Positions 20,717-31,679 of a stretch of 64,000 bases of DNA are shown piece after piece. The notes under the pieces were generated by a model. The model did no database searches and was not told the DNA's origin. It was given only the letters and a program-made list of their open reading frames with translations. The position numbers and the translations under genes are program-made. The DNA comes from Phascolarctos cinereus (Eukaryota; Chordata; Mammalia; Diprotodontia; Phascolarctidae): NCBI RefSeq assembly GCF_002099425.1, contig NW_018343953.1, positions 8,780,501 to 8,844,500 on the forward strand, written 5' to 3'. Numbering within the stretch: the first letter of the stretch is position 1; each line of letters opens with the position of its first letter.

Positions 20717-20860
20717 GGGGGCAGCTAGATGATGTAGTAGATAGAGTACCGGCTCTGATGGCAGGAGGATTTGAGTTCAAATCTGGCCTCAGACCTATAA
20801 CACTTACTAGCTGTGTGACCCTGGGCAAGTCACTTAACCCCATTGTCTAGCAAAAAAATA
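20717..20860 (+). mobile_element. Short tRNA-derived SINE (WSINE1-like)
   Basis: It reads GGGGGCAGCTAGATGATGTA, TTTGAGTTCAAATCTGGCCT and CTGTGTGACCCTGGGCAAGT, with an A-rich tail. Target duplications AAAAGGGCTCAAT (20704-20716) and AAAAGGACTCAAT (20861-20873) differ at one base. Confidence 0.92.
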
Positions 20861-21064
20861 AAAAGGACTCAATCATCTAAATTTTAAACATGCAAAGCTA
20901 TATTACAAGGAGTCAATTTCTGCATTTTCTAGGGTCAAAATTAAGGAAAAAGGTTGGGTATAGGTTCAGCAGCCTAGTCTATCTTTGTGTATGTGGCAAC
21001 TTGGTTAAACAATATCTATGGGCAACTCAGGCAAAATTCCCTTTACTCATAAATCTATTATTAC

Positions 21065-21530
21065 TTTTACTATGACATGGAGTCTCATCTTGTTATTCAA
21101 ACTCCTTTCCAATCAGACTCTTTAATTCATGTTATCTCTTCCACACCCTCTGTGTTCCAATCAAAGTGGAACTTTGTGTGCTTTATCTCCCATCTTCTTG
21201 TCTTTGCATAGACATTAGGATTCATTTCCTCATGCCTAGAATGTATGCCCTCTTTATCTTGCATCTTAAGAATCTGGCTTCATTCAATATTCAATTTATG
21301 CCATCGCGTATGGAAAGTCTTTTTTCCCCTATTTTTCTAGTTGTTGTACTTTCTTCAAATTATCACAAAAATCCATATTCTTTCCCATTATAAATCCCCA
21401 AATAAAATGTAAGTTCCTTGGGGGCAGGGATTGTTTTCCATTTTGTTATTGTCTCTAGTACCTAGTACAGTTGTTGCCTTGCATATAGTAGGCATTTAAT
21501 AAGTTCTTGTTAGATTGAATTGAATGGGGG
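21065..21530 (+). mobile_element. L2-like LINE 3' end
   Basis: CTCCTTTCCAATCAGACTCT, ATAAAATGTAAGTTCCTTGG, GGGCAGGGATTG and CTAGTACCTAGTACAG, then ATAGTAGGCATTTAATAAGT are the late L2 blocks in order. Confidence 0.7.
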
Positions 21531-21939
21531 AGAGGGAGTATGAAAGTGGTAGCAAAAAGAACAGGAGGGAGAGAGGAGAGAAATGAAAGAGATAATTTTC
21601 TTCGGGAAGTGGTTAAGTGCCACCAACAATTAACTGACACTCCTGAGTAATGTCTATGCAATAAGCTACTTAACCTTGACCTACAGAAGAGTAGACTCTT
21701 GAACAATACTAATTAGGATACTTTGCATTTGTAAAGGACTTTCATCTTTCCAAAGTTTTTCACCAATAATAGTGCATTTTATCTTCAAAACCATCCTGTG
21801 AGATAGCATAGAGTAAGGGTTCTTAATCATTTTTGTTTTGTGGATTTCTTTATCAATCTGGTGGATCTTATGGACCCCTTCTCAGAATAATTTTTAAATG
21901 AATAAAATAAAATACAAAAGATTACAAATGAAACCAATT

Positions 21940-22923
21940 TTTTTAAATTTTTTTAAATTTTTTTTCCCCATATGCTTTTGAGTTGAAAATTTTTTCCCCT
22001 TTTTCTTCCCCCCTTCCCAAGACGGCACACAATCTGACATGGGCTTTACATTTACATACCCATTAAACATATTTTCACATTAGTGAAGTTGTAAGTAAAA
22101 ATTAAAACCAATAGGAGGAACCATCAGAAAGATGAAACAAAACTCAACAGAAGGTAAAAATAAGTGATAGCGCTTCAACTTCCATAGCTCTTTCTTTGGA
22201 TGTGGACAGCATTCTCCATCCCGAGGCCTCTGGAGATGTCTTAGATCCTCGTAATGCTGAGAAGAGTTCAGTTTAACATTCTTAGTCATTGCATAACATG
22301 GCTGCTATTATGTACAAAGTCCTCTTGGTTCTGCTCACTTCACTCAGTATCAGACCATATAAGTCTTCCCAGGTTTTTCTGAAGTCAGCCTGTTCATCAT
22401 TTCTTATAGCACAGTAGTATTCCATTACATTCATATACCACAACTTGCTCAGCCATTCCCCAATTGATGGGCATCCTCTCAATGTCCAATTCTTTGCCAC
22501 CACAAAAAGAGCTGCTATGTATATTTTTGTACATGTGGGTCCTTTTCCCATTTGTTTGATCTCTTTGGTATATAACCCTAGAAGTGCTATTGCTGGATCA
22601 AAGGGTATGCCCATTTTTGTAGCCCTTTGGGCATAGTTGCAAATTGTTCTCCAAAATGGTTGGATCATTTCACAACTCCACCAACAATGTATTAGTGTTC
22701 CAATTTTCCCACATCCTCTCCAACATTTATCATTTTCCTGTTTTGTCATATTGGCCAATCTGATAGGTGTGATATGGTACCTCAGAGTTGTTTTGATTTG
22801 CATTTCTCTAATCAATAACAATTTAGAGCATTTTTTCATATGACTATAGATGGCTTTAATTTCTTCATCTGAGAACTGTCTGTTCATATCCTTTGACCAT
22901 TTATCAATTGGGGAATGTCTTGT
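21940..22923 (-). mobile_element. L1 LINE, 5'-truncated, minus strand
   Basis: The insertion of about 985 bp carries the end of L1 ORF2, a 3' UTR of about 320 bp (21964-22281) and a T-rich stretch at its plus-strand left edge, the complement of the poly(A) tail. It is flanked by a 20-bp duplication starting ATGAAACCAATT at 21928-21947 and 22924-22943, with one mismatch. These are hallmarks of target-primed reverse transcription. Truncated in the last fifth of ORF2, it cannot move. Confidence 0.95.
22282..22923 (-). pseudogene. L1 ORF2 C-terminal fragment
   Basis: An open frame of about 210 codons runs from the truncation point to a TAA at 22282-22284. It contains RQFSDEEIKAIYSHMKKCS, MQIKTTLRYHITPIRLA, the Cys-rich CWRGCGKIGTLIHCWWSCE and NVMEYYCAIRNDEQADFRKT. 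All are standard landmarks of the mammalian L1 ORF2 C-terminal segment. There is no internal stop, so the insertion is fairly young. The endonuclease and reverse-transcriptase domains are missing. Confidence 0.95.
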
Positions 22924-23038
22924 ATGAAACCAATTATTTTAAAATAAAGACATTTTTTCCCTATCCAAGTCCATGAACTTCCTGAAATCTATCCATCGGT
23001 TGCTTGAGGTTCTAAAGACCCCAGATGAAGCACTCTTG

Positions 23039-23495
23039 ATATGGGGGATATTAAGGAAAAATAGACTCCAAAGACTTATCTAATGTTATACATGACCTCT
23101 AGACATGAATTTCAGAAAGATTAGCAGCCATACTTATCAGTAATGGAATTTGTTTTTTTCACGCACAATTTGAGAGAATGGGGAAATCATGCAGATGCTT
23201 CTGAGTTACTAAGGAATAAACATCTGGATTGAAATGGCTGTGCTAGACTGGAAAGAAAAAAAATGATACCAGGCCAAGATGGTAGCTGAAGACCAGAAGT
23301 CTTAGGGATACAAACTAAGAAGCAGTGACCATCGTGATTTTTAAGAAATATTCAAATCATAGGCATACTGTAGTAAGCTTGAAAGAGAGCTGAGAGAACA
23401 AACATTAGTCAATTAATATTTTGCATTAATATAGTTTTCCATGTTAGATTATGTTATTTCATTTCATGCCAGAATTTGTTTCTATCCATTTTTAT
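23039..23495. other. Unassigned sequence
   Basis: No family was recognised. Confidence 0.4.
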
Positions 23496-23499
23496 ATCT

Positions 23500-23570
23500 C
23501 ACATGAAGCCAAGAACAGTGCCTTGCACATAGTAGATGATTAATAAATATGTTGAATGAATGACTATTAT
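23500..23570 (+). mobile_element. L2 LINE 3' tail
   Basis: GAAGCCAAGAACAGTGCCTT, then GCACATAGTAGATGATTAAT and AAATATGTTGAATGAATGA. Confidence 0.75.
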
Positions 23571-23571
23571 A

Positions 23572-23755
23572 CTTTTACAGTAATTTTACATATACTATCT
23601 TAATTTGATCCTCACAATACTTCTGTGTGGTGGTCAGGGGTGTTGATATCTGCATTTCACAAAAGTTGCAACTGGAGTAGAGAGGAATTAAGTGATTCAC
23701 CTAAAGTCTGCCTAAGATACAGAAGACTGCTTTTTCTACTAGGTTATCATCCCCA
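23572..23755 (-). mobile_element. MIR-type SINE, minus strand
   Basis: TTGATCCTCACAATACTTCT, TTTCACAAAAGTTGCAACTG and ATTAAGTGATTCACC, then CTTTTTCTACTAGGTTATCA. Confidence 0.65.
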
Positions 23756-23769
23756 CCATCATAATCAAT

Positions 23770-25480
23770 AACAGAAGCAGCAGACATTTATTGACTATGA
23801 CCTGTCCAGTTACATGGTCATTAAGTTCTTTAGGCTTGAGTTTTAGAAAAATATTCTGTGGATGAATACAGTGATAGAGAGTTAAAAATGTAAATGTATC
23901 TGACTGAGTTTCTATGCAAAAGCCCACTGAGAAAATTTTTGAAGAATGGAATGGAGAAGACAGGGGTCACAGTTGGCCTGTGGAAATGACTGCAGAAACA
24001 TCTGGTTATGTAGTGAGCATTCTCCCAAACAAATGATTATTTCTCCACAATGACCTGAAATAAGAATTTTCACATTAGAAATATTTGCAGGGGATACAAC
24101 AGTTTTATGTTCTTGATGAAATACTTGGTAATTACTTGCCATTGAAGGCAAATTGTATAACTGTGCTAGAAATTATGTCTTCTAAGTAAATGAAGAAAGA
24201 TTAGGGCTTGAAATTTGTTTTTAAGGTTATACCAGTCCCTACTCCCTCCCACCAACTCCCACATTCATTTGCATATTATTACCTTAAATGCAGATCTTTT
24301 TCCTTATGGAGAAAAAAGTAAAAATAATCATCACCTTGAGGGTACTATGTGTGTAATGATTCCTACAGAAAGTAAATGACTTCTCCCTATGAGATGTAAA
24401 ATTTATAAAATGAAAACCAAAATGGTGTTCTGCTTGAGTATGACAACAGTTGGTGTTTCCTTTGGGATACCTGAGAAAGATACAAAAATAATGTTTATGT
24501 CTGTTCAAATGAAGTTAGACTTGTTCCTTTGAGTAGTTACAGGAAAAAAAAAACCAATATGACATATGTTATGATCTGGTCATTAGGCCTTTCTGGTGCT
24601 CTACTTATAGCACAATGGATTCCATTTAACTTATTTACAATGTCATTAATGCCTGCTTGGGGCAAAGGGGCTGGAGTGGAGAGGTTGGAAGGAAAAAATA
24701 TCCAGTCACTTTAAAATGATCCCAAAAGAATATGATTTAAAAAAAAAAACTGGGTTGTTTGGAGTTTTAGGCTGTAGGCATCATGCATTCTGAGTCAATT
24801 TTGCTATGTACTAATAATTGAGAATAATGACTCTCAGCTCTACTATAATCAAGTACTGGCTTGCTTGGGAATTGCGGGGAAGGGGCAAGGATGGCGTAAG
24901 GGTAGTTGAGGTTGGGGGAGACCGGGTATATTTTTGCCAACACACCTGCATGAGCCTTGGGTTATAGGGGACAGTAGTGAATTAATGATATATAACCTGT
25001 GGAGGCTGGCTGGCTGTAGGCACTGAAGACAGTCTTGTACTCCACCCCAACATCCACCACCCCCAACACTGTGCTGTAGGTAAGTACAGAGACCTAGAAA
25101 TTGAGCTTTGTTTAATTAAGCACAATTATTAAGGAGCTGCATAACAGGTAACTATTTAATTGTAACTTTTTAGATTTGCTTGGTTCCTTCCATAAAGGTG
25201 ATGGTTGGCACAAAGGCTGTAGGACAGAGAGAAAGGAGAAAAATGGTTTTATTTTGCTTTTTAAAGTCTCTCATTGTGTCTTCAGTTAATTTTTCTTTTA
25301 ACTATTAAGGATGAAGCTAGATCTTGGTCATGATCCATTTTCATATTTGTTCAAATTAAAATCCCTGGATTTTTGCATTTTCAGGGACTGAACATGCTAA
25401 GTAGCCAAAGTTTATCTAGTAATTTCAGGAGTTACAGAATAACCTGGCTCTTGGAAGGAATATGGGGACATAGGCAACTA
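23770..25480. other. Unassigned sequence, about 1.7 kb
   Basis: No repeat hallmark was recognised beyond a faint L2-like GCAGACATTTATTGACTATG near 23780. Frames of 60-80 codons lack motifs. This is one of the longer stretches without recognisable repeats. Confidence 0.4.
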
Positions 25481-25486
25481 GAGACA

Positions 25487-25488
<2 letters not shown>

Positions 25489-25549
<61 letters not shown>
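25489..25549 (+). repeat. (GT)n microsatellite
   Basis: About 29 uninterrupted GT units. The Cys-Val run in the overlapping frame is an artefact. Confidence 0.97.
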
Positions 25550-26320
25550 TGTGTATGCACCTTTGCTTCAGCTCCTATCTGTACCAGGAGGCAGAAGAGA
25601 TACAACACTGCACCAAGTCCCCTACCTTTACTCTCAAGTTTGACATTAAACCTGTCTTATAGAATATATAATTTTGTAGTGAGCACGTGCTGTCCGTTGG
25701 TATCCTAAATGCTTTTAAACTGCTAAAACTGACTCTGACATATGTATGCTGTTATCTGTTATCAGAGAAGAGCAAATGATTTTTAAAAAGAAATTGGTAT
25801 TGTACCCATACCACTGCCAAATGCTTTCCATTGGCCTGAGTTTTGAAATACCTGTGCTTTCTCTAGTGCTACCTGAATTCCATTCTGAGAGCTGTCATGT
25901 ATTCCCTTCTAGTCTTTTCCAGTATCCTGTTTATGTCTCAATCCAATAGGCTAGTCATACCAGCCCACCTGGAAAACACCATCACTCACAGAAAGTTATG
26001 AATCCCTATATTTGTGCCGCCAAATTCACTGTGAAGATTCCAAGCAATTGCCAGGTAAACCAACCAAGTGGTATTTGGGGGAGAGGAATAGACTAATCAT
26101 TTCCATTGGTATAACATTGTTATGATAAGCTATAACTGCTCCACTGATGTGGTGTCCCATCCTAGTAGGTAGCTTATGAGCCAGAAATCAAATAATACTG
26201 ACTGGCTTAAGTGAGGAGACCATTTTGGGGTAGAGTTTCCAGAGTTAATGGGACTCAGGGCTTCTTTTCTTCAGCTGCTGTCACAAACTTTCTTTGTGCT
26301 GGGAAAGCTGCTTCTACAAG
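25550..26320. other. Unassigned sequence
   Basis: No family was recognised. Confidence 0.4.
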
Positions 26321-26324
26321 GCAG

Positions 26325-26690
26325 AAATGCGTAGTGGAAAGTCAAGAAACAAATCCTAATCTTTTCTCCACCACTGTCGTATGGTCGATGTGACTGGGCA
26401 GGCCACTTAAACTTTCTGTAAAAATGAAGGGACTGAACTAGATCCTCTTGAAGGTTCTTTCCTTCTGATTTCTGATAATTTCTTCTTATTTGGGGGGGGG
26501 CGCTAGGCAATGAGGTTAAGTGACCTGCCCAGGGTCACACAGCTAGAAAGTGTTATGTGTCTGAGGCCAGATTTGAACTCAGGTCCTCCTGAATCCAGGG
26601 CTGGTGCTCTATCCACTGAACCACCTAGCTGCCCCCCTGATTTCTGATAATTTCTGATACAATTCTGATTTTATGATTCTCATAAGCCAC
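26325..26690 (+). mobile_element. MIR/THER1-related SINE split by a younger SINE
   Basis: GCGTAGTGGAAAGTCAAGAA, GTGACTGGGCAGGCCACTTA and TGTAAAAATGAAGGGACTGA, then TTGAAGGTTCTTTCC and TTTTATGATTCTCATAAG give the THER1-type order. It is interrupted at 26484-26636. Confidence 0.65.
26484..26636 (-). mobile_element. Short tRNA-derived SINE with a perfect 19-bp target duplication
   Basis: The plus strand reads GAGGTTAAGTGACCTGCCCA, GGGTCACACAGCTAGAAAGT and CCACTGAACCACCTAGCTGC. The 19-bp CTGATTTCTGATAATTTCT is repeated exactly at 26465-26483 and 26637-26655. A run of G replaces part of the usual tail. The perfect flanks make it one of the youngest insertions here. Confidence 0.95.
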
Positions 26691-26769
26691 TAAAATATGT
26701 TTGGCATTGAGATATTGTGAAAATTGACTAAGGGTTTTAGGATGCTGCCCGAGGTAACAGAAATGATAA

Positions 26770-27035
26770 TGATGACTGACAATTTATATTGTACTCTTAA
26801 AGTTTGCAAAGTGCAAAGTCCACATATAATGTGGAATATCATTTGAATGACATAATGATCCTGTTATATGAAATTAATTCTGTAAATATTGTTACCACAT
26901 TAACAGATGAAGGAACTAAGGTCCACAGAGGCTAAATTACTTATCCATAGTCATTGGGATAATAAATGTCAAGGCCAGTATTTGAACCCGTGTTTTCATA
27001 TGACCAAGTCTGGCAATCTAGCCACTAGACTACAG
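26770..27035 (-). mobile_element. MIR-type SINE, minus strand, near full-length
   Basis: TTAAAGTTTGCAAAGTGC, AACAGATGAAGGAACTAAGG and TATTTGAACCCGTGTTTTCA, then CCACTAGACTACAGTATCAC. Confidence 0.75.
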
Positions 27036-27039
27036 TATC

Positions 27040-27157
27040 ACTCCTGTTTAGAGTGTGAGCTCCTTGAGGATAAGGTCTGTTTTTGCTTTTCTTTGTATCT
27101 TCTGCTTAGCTCAGTGCCTTGCACAAAGTAGGTGCTTAACCAATGTTTGTTGACTTC
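27040..27157 (+). mobile_element. L2 LINE 3' end
   Basis: GAGTGTGAGCTCCTTGAGGA, TTTTGCTTTTCTTTGTATCT and AGCTCAGTGCCTTGCACAAA, then GTAGGTGCTTAACCAATG. Confidence 0.85.
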
Positions 27158-27730
27158 ACTAGACCACACTGCTTTGCTGAAGACTTGAGACCTGAATGAA
27201 TTGTTTTGTGAGCCTTAAAGTCACATTCAGAGTTCAAATCAAAGGAAAATGTGTTAAAGAGGTTTCAATAGGCAGAACATTGGATGTTAACTTGTTGGAG
27301 CCTGACCTGACCAGGGAGAGAGCTTGGATCTACATGTCCTTCAAAGATCATTGTAGAGCAAATGTGTGTGAGGTTTCACAGGAACTTGAAAAAATGATTA
27401 TGAAGGCGGTCATCTGTAACAATCTTTAGTCATTGAGGTTCATCAGTCACAGTAAAGTAGTATGTCCTACACCTGCTCTCCAGCTCCCCCCACTGGAACA
27501 TAAAAGTTGAAGGAGAGCAGAGTTCTTAGTTCTTTTCTCTTAGAAGAGGTGGAGAGAAGATGCGAAGGGGACGTGAGAGAGAGCTACCTAGAAACTCAAC
27601 AGGAAGGGAGAGTGGGGTATGTTTCCTGCTTTCACGGACTGAATGTCCCATGGAAGAATAAGGTCATCATTTATAGAATAGCTATGCACTAGTTATTATA
27701 GTTTTGAGTTATTATGTTATTATGGCTTTT
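27158..27730. other. Unassigned sequence
   Basis: Frames of 77 and 61 codons at 27196-27429 and 27507-27692 on the plus strand show no family motif. A purine-rich segment near 27540-27620 is unexplained. Confidence 0.4.
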
Positions 27731-27734
27731 TGTA

Positions 27735-28320
27735 AAGCATCATGCCAGTCAATCCCAAACAGATTAAAGACAGAGGGAAATAATACATATGTACAAAAAG
27801 ATTTATAGCAGCATTTTTTTTTTTTGTAGCACAGAAGTGGAAACAGCATGGGTACCTATCAATTGGGCAATGATGAACAAATTATGGTATTATTGTACTT
27901 TAAGAAATTATGAGAGGGACAGATTCAGAGAAGCCTGGGAAGACTTGTATGAACTGATGCATAGTAAGATGAGTAGCCCCAAGAGAACAATTTATCCATT
28001 GTCTACAACAATGTAAAGACAACGTTGTGAGACTTAAGAACTCTGATCAATGTTCAATCAATCACCATGCCAGAAGATTGATAATGAAACCTGGTTTCCA
28101 CATCTTAGAAAAGAAGTAATGAAGTAGAGGGGCAGAATAAGACTTTTTTTTTCTTAGACACAACAAATGTATGCATTTGTTTTTCTTGATTATACTTATT
28201 TTTCATGAGGGATAATAGTTTTGAGGGAGGCAAGGGGAGAGTTATGAAGAATGAGGAAGTAGTGCTAGTGATACCAAAAAGAAAAAAAAAGATAAAGAAA
28301 AGGAAGGAAAAATATCAATG
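27735..28320 (+). mobile_element. Old L1 LINE 3' end, plus strand
   Basis: The 27789-28016 frame contains NWAMMNKLWYYCTLRNYE and DRFREAWEDLYELMHSKM. These align with KLWYMNVMEYYCAIRNDE and ADFRKTWEDLYGLILSEV of the younger L1 at 22.3 kb. Upstream ACATATGTACAAAAAGATTT then ATAGCAGCA is the usual L1 lead-in. A short internal deletion and T-run expansion show greater age. Confidence 0.75.
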
Positions 28321-28439
28321 AACATTAGAAAATATAAAAGAGAACAGACATAAGTTCAGAAGGGGATACCAACAAAGGGCAGTATTGGTACCATAATATT
28401 AAGTTTTATATGATAACAAACTATTTTAATACATTTTAA

Positions 28440-28724
28440 AAATATCTATACAAAATAAAGATTCACAGCTTCATATATACTCCTCATTTTATGTTCTGGA
28501 TTTATGGAAATGACCATGTTTGTTGATGTTTGTCAAGTTCATAATAAAAATGAAATAAAAAATAATAGGATTGGAACACAAAAAAATAAAAAAAACAAAA
28601 ATGACAAAATCCTTACCAAACCTCAAATTACTTAAATTTGATGTATTAATCAGGTTTACCTTAATTCTTACTTTTCTAGTTCTACAATGAACATAATCTA
28701 CAGGGCTATAATTTACATTCACAT
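28440..28724. other. Unassigned A/T-rich sequence
   Basis: It contains A-rich runs (AAAAAATAAAAAAAACAAAA near 28580). No family was recognised. Confidence 0.45.
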
Positions 28725-29075
28725 CATTCAATCAACACAATCAACATTTATTAAAAACTTATTATCATTATTCACATTTAAATTAATCAACATTCATTTA
28801 AAACCCATGGTATGATGAGGATTCTGTTAAGCACCAGGGAAAATGCAAAATTAAGATAAGATATTTCCCCTACCACAGTGGAGATTACAGTCTAGTAGGG
28901 GAGCTAAGACACCAATGAAGATAGCTATAATACACACCCTTACATCGATGTATTAGAGAATTACAAACCAAAGTGCTATGTCAGGGCTTTAGGGGAAGGT
29001 GACTAACGCCAGAGATCAGAAGAACATTCCTTGGAGAAATCTCATATGAGATGGGCTTTAAAGAATGGAATGGGG
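28725..29075 (-). mobile_element. L2 LINE 3' end, minus strand
   Basis: CAATCAACATTTATTAAAAA, TTCTGTTAAGCACCAGGGAA and GTGGAGATTACAGTCTAGTA, then GAGATGGGCTTTAAAGAATG. An AT-rich expansion splits the tail block. Confidence 0.65.
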
Positions 29076-29525
29076 TCCAGCAATATTTAGCTTATCTTCT
29101 CGAGATTGAACATTAGTCCTCTGTGGAGAGGTGGATGATTCTTCTCTTTTCTCATGCTTGCCTTAACACTCCTGCTGTGTGCTCTATTGACTTTAATTAG
29201 TAGGGGAAGGATAAGATGTCTATCTGTTTAAATCAGTCCACCATACAGATTACAAATATCTTAGGGCTTATCAAGTCAGACATAGTTCTTCATTCATCCA
29301 AGCCACATTTATTAGTACTGCAGCTCCCTGTTCTTTGCTAGAATATGCCTTTTGCCTGCCCCTTACACTCAGACTAAGAGAAAGCAAACACCATTAGTTT
29401 CTCTCTAATTTGCAGATTCCCACGAAAATGCATACATGGAAGATGGTCATCTGAGACCTTTTTAGGGTTCCTCACAATTTTCTTCATTTTATTTGGAGAT
29501 TCATGTAATTGACTTGAACGGCTTG
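29076..29525. other. Unassigned sequence
   Basis: Nothing was recognised beyond a possible L2 scrap near 29290-29320. Confidence 0.4.
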
Positions 29526-29529
29526 CCTA

Positions 29530-29705
29530 GTATGATGGTGCAGAGGGAAAATGTGTTGGATTTGAAATCAGAGATTTTGGGTTTCAATCCTAGCTCTTCT
29601 AGTAAATGCCTGTGTGTCTCTTGTCTCTTAACTTCTCTTGGCCTCAGTTTTCTCGTCTTATAGATGAGGAAGTTATATTAGCTGGCCTTTAATGGTCTAT
29701 TCAGA
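29530..29705 (+). mobile_element. MIR/THER1-related SINE
   Basis: GTATGATGGTGCAGAGGGAA, GAAATCAGAGATTTTGGGTT and TCTTGGCCTCAGTTTTCTCG, then AGCTGGCCTTTAATGGTC. Confidence 0.7.
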
Positions 29706-30710
29706 TAAAAGCTGATGATATAAAATATCTCCTGATGTATAAATCCAAATGTTAAACATTCTTGCATCTCGCTGGAGCTCCAGAGCTAAAGTACGTCATA
29801 GGTAATAAGCACCCACGGAGTTTTCTATGTTCAATGCTGACACATCCATATGTGTGTGGCCAGTGTGGTACAAAGTCTCAGCCTCCTGAATTTCCTCCAG
29901 GTCATTTCCTAATCAAACAGACCAAATGCAAGAGACAAAATGAAGATAAAGACCTCAGTGGAGTAAGATAAGCAGACAGGGCAAAGGAAAAGATAATTAG
30001 TAGCTCTTAAGCCCACTACTGTTCCTCTGGGTTTTATCTTTGCAGCTTTGGGGTAGACTAATGGCACCATTGTTCAGTGACTTGGATATCTCCCTTCTCA
30101 CACCTGAAATTTTTCCTCTATTGCATTAACAGTAAGGGTAAATACCAGCTAAACAGTATCCTCATTGTGGGAGGACTGTGTGAAAGGGAGGGAAGCAGGA
30201 TAAACTTGGGAAGAGGGACTGCCTATCTGTTGGAGCACTATATATTTTGTAATTTATCGATGAGTTTCTGAAAGGTTTGCTTGACACCACAGAATATAAA
30301 ATAATGTTACAGGTGCCAACAATCCAATTGAGAGAAGAGAGTAGACAGACTTTGTGATGCTGAGTGAGAAGCAGAGCATTACATTATAAATTATATGATA
30401 CTCTTCTGAACTGAGCCCAGACAACATTTGCCAAAGATTTACACCAAAGTCTCCATGTCTTCTCCCAGGATCTTCCCTGTTTCTCTCCACTACTTTGCTC
30501 TGTTATGAAAGCTGATATTCCATTTCTCCTTCCCTTAACAGCCCCTGACCTCTGACAGTCTCCAATTCTTCACTGAACTATTTGGCTACAGGAGATTTTG
30601 AGCCCTGAGTCCTCTAGGAGAAACCCATTTAACCCAACCCAACTGATAGAAATAGAAGCTGCCTTCCTGATACCTCGTAGAACTCAGACACTCCAACCTA
30701 ACAGTAAGCA
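29706..30710. other. Unassigned sequence, about 1 kb
   Basis: No repeat hallmark or domain was seen. The 69- and 64-codon plus-strand frames at 29762 and 30077 are unremarkable. Confidence 0.4.
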
Positions 30711-30714
30711 TCAA

Positions 30715-31300
30715 ATCTCTGGTATCTGGTATCAAGTCTCCTTTCCAATCCATCCTTCATTCAGCCACCAGAGAGATTTCTCTAATGCATAGGTCTTAAC
30801 ATGTCACCCTCTACTCAATAAACTCCAGTGATTCCCTATCACCTCTAGAAGCAAATGCAAAATCCTGTGTTTAGTGTTCAAAGCCCTTCATAAGCTGCCC
30901 CTCAACACACACACACCTTACTACCATACTCTTAGCAGTGACATTGGCCCCCTGACTGTTCCACCAAAAAGATACTCCATCTCTCAACTCTGAGTATTTT
31001 CTCTGACTGTCCCTTATGACTGGAATGCTCTCCCTCTTCAACTCTATCTACTGGCTTCTCAGGCTTCTTTTAAGTCCCAGCTAAAATTCCAACTTTTACA
31101 GGAAGACTTTCCCAGAACTTAATTCTTGTGCCTTCAGTCTGTTAATTATTTCCTATTTATCTTATATATTTGTATATTGTGTCCTAGATTGTGAGTTCTT
31201 TGAGCACAGAGACTATCTTCTACCACTTTTTTGTATTACTGGCACTAAGCACAGTGCCTGGTACATATTAGGCCCTTAATAAATGTTTATTGATTGATTG
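30715..31300 (+). mobile_element. L2 LINE: end of ORF2 and 3' UTR
   Basis: The order is long and clear: CAATAAACTCCAGTGATTCC, AAATGCAAAATCCTGTGTTT, AAAGCCCTTCATAAGC, GACATTGGCCCCCTGACTGT and TGGAATGCTCTCCCTC, then TTAATTATTTCCTATTTATC, CAGTGCCTGGTACATATTAG and TTAATAAATGTTTATTGATT. Frames are broken. Confidence 0.92.
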
Positions 31301-31309
31301 GTTGATAGA

Positions 31310-31580
31310 CAGCATGGTAAAGTGACAAGACTACAGAGTAATAAATCAAGAAACCTATGGTTTACTAGGTCTGTGATGTTAGAAAGGAGAAGACTGTGTA
31401 AGAAAATGGAAAGAACAGTAGTCTGGGAGTTATGGGCCCTAAGTTATTGTCCTTGCCTTGTGTAAGTCCCATTTTGTTGCTTGACGATGGTTAAGCTAAT
31501 TAACATCTTTGGCCTGGGTTACTTGACCTAGAATAGGAATGGATTACACTAGACGATTTAACATTCTATGTATCCAAGTC
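31310..31580 (+). mobile_element. MIR-type SINE remnants
   Basis: GACAGCATGGTAAAGTGACA at 31311, and AGTAGTCTGGGAGTTATGGG with TTAACATCTTTGGCCTGGG after 31410, are decayed MIR heads and cores. Possibly two overlapping copies. Confidence 0.5.
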
Positions 31581-31679
31581 TCTATATTTATGGAAAAAGA
31601 AAACCTCTTCTAACTATTGGCTTTGAGTATTTTCTTTTTTTGAATTTCGTTTCAACAATTTTCTACTTTTCATTGTTTG

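Larger units (their letters stand above)
21817..23038 (+). mobile_element. Non-autonomous hAT-like element split by an L1 insertion
   Basis: The left end AAGGGTTCTTAATCATTTTT and right end CAGATGAAGCACTCTTGA (about 23021-23038) are decayed inverted ends of a GGGTTCTTAACC...GGTTAAGAACCC element. Internal blocks include TCTGGTGGATCTTATGGACC, CCTTCTCAGAATAA and CCTGAAATCTATCCAT. Removing 21940-22923 and one target copy restores a continuous element of about 220 bp. A second copy lies at 61855-62129. Confidence 0.65.

Noticed and set aside
22282-22887. 201-codon frame as a host protein
   Set aside because: It is the L1 ORF2 C-terminus in a 5'-truncated insertion with poly(A) and target duplication.
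25373-25708. 111-codon frame with a Cys-Val run resembling a Cys-rich peptide
   Set aside because: The run is the GT microsatellite. The flanks show no signal or domain.
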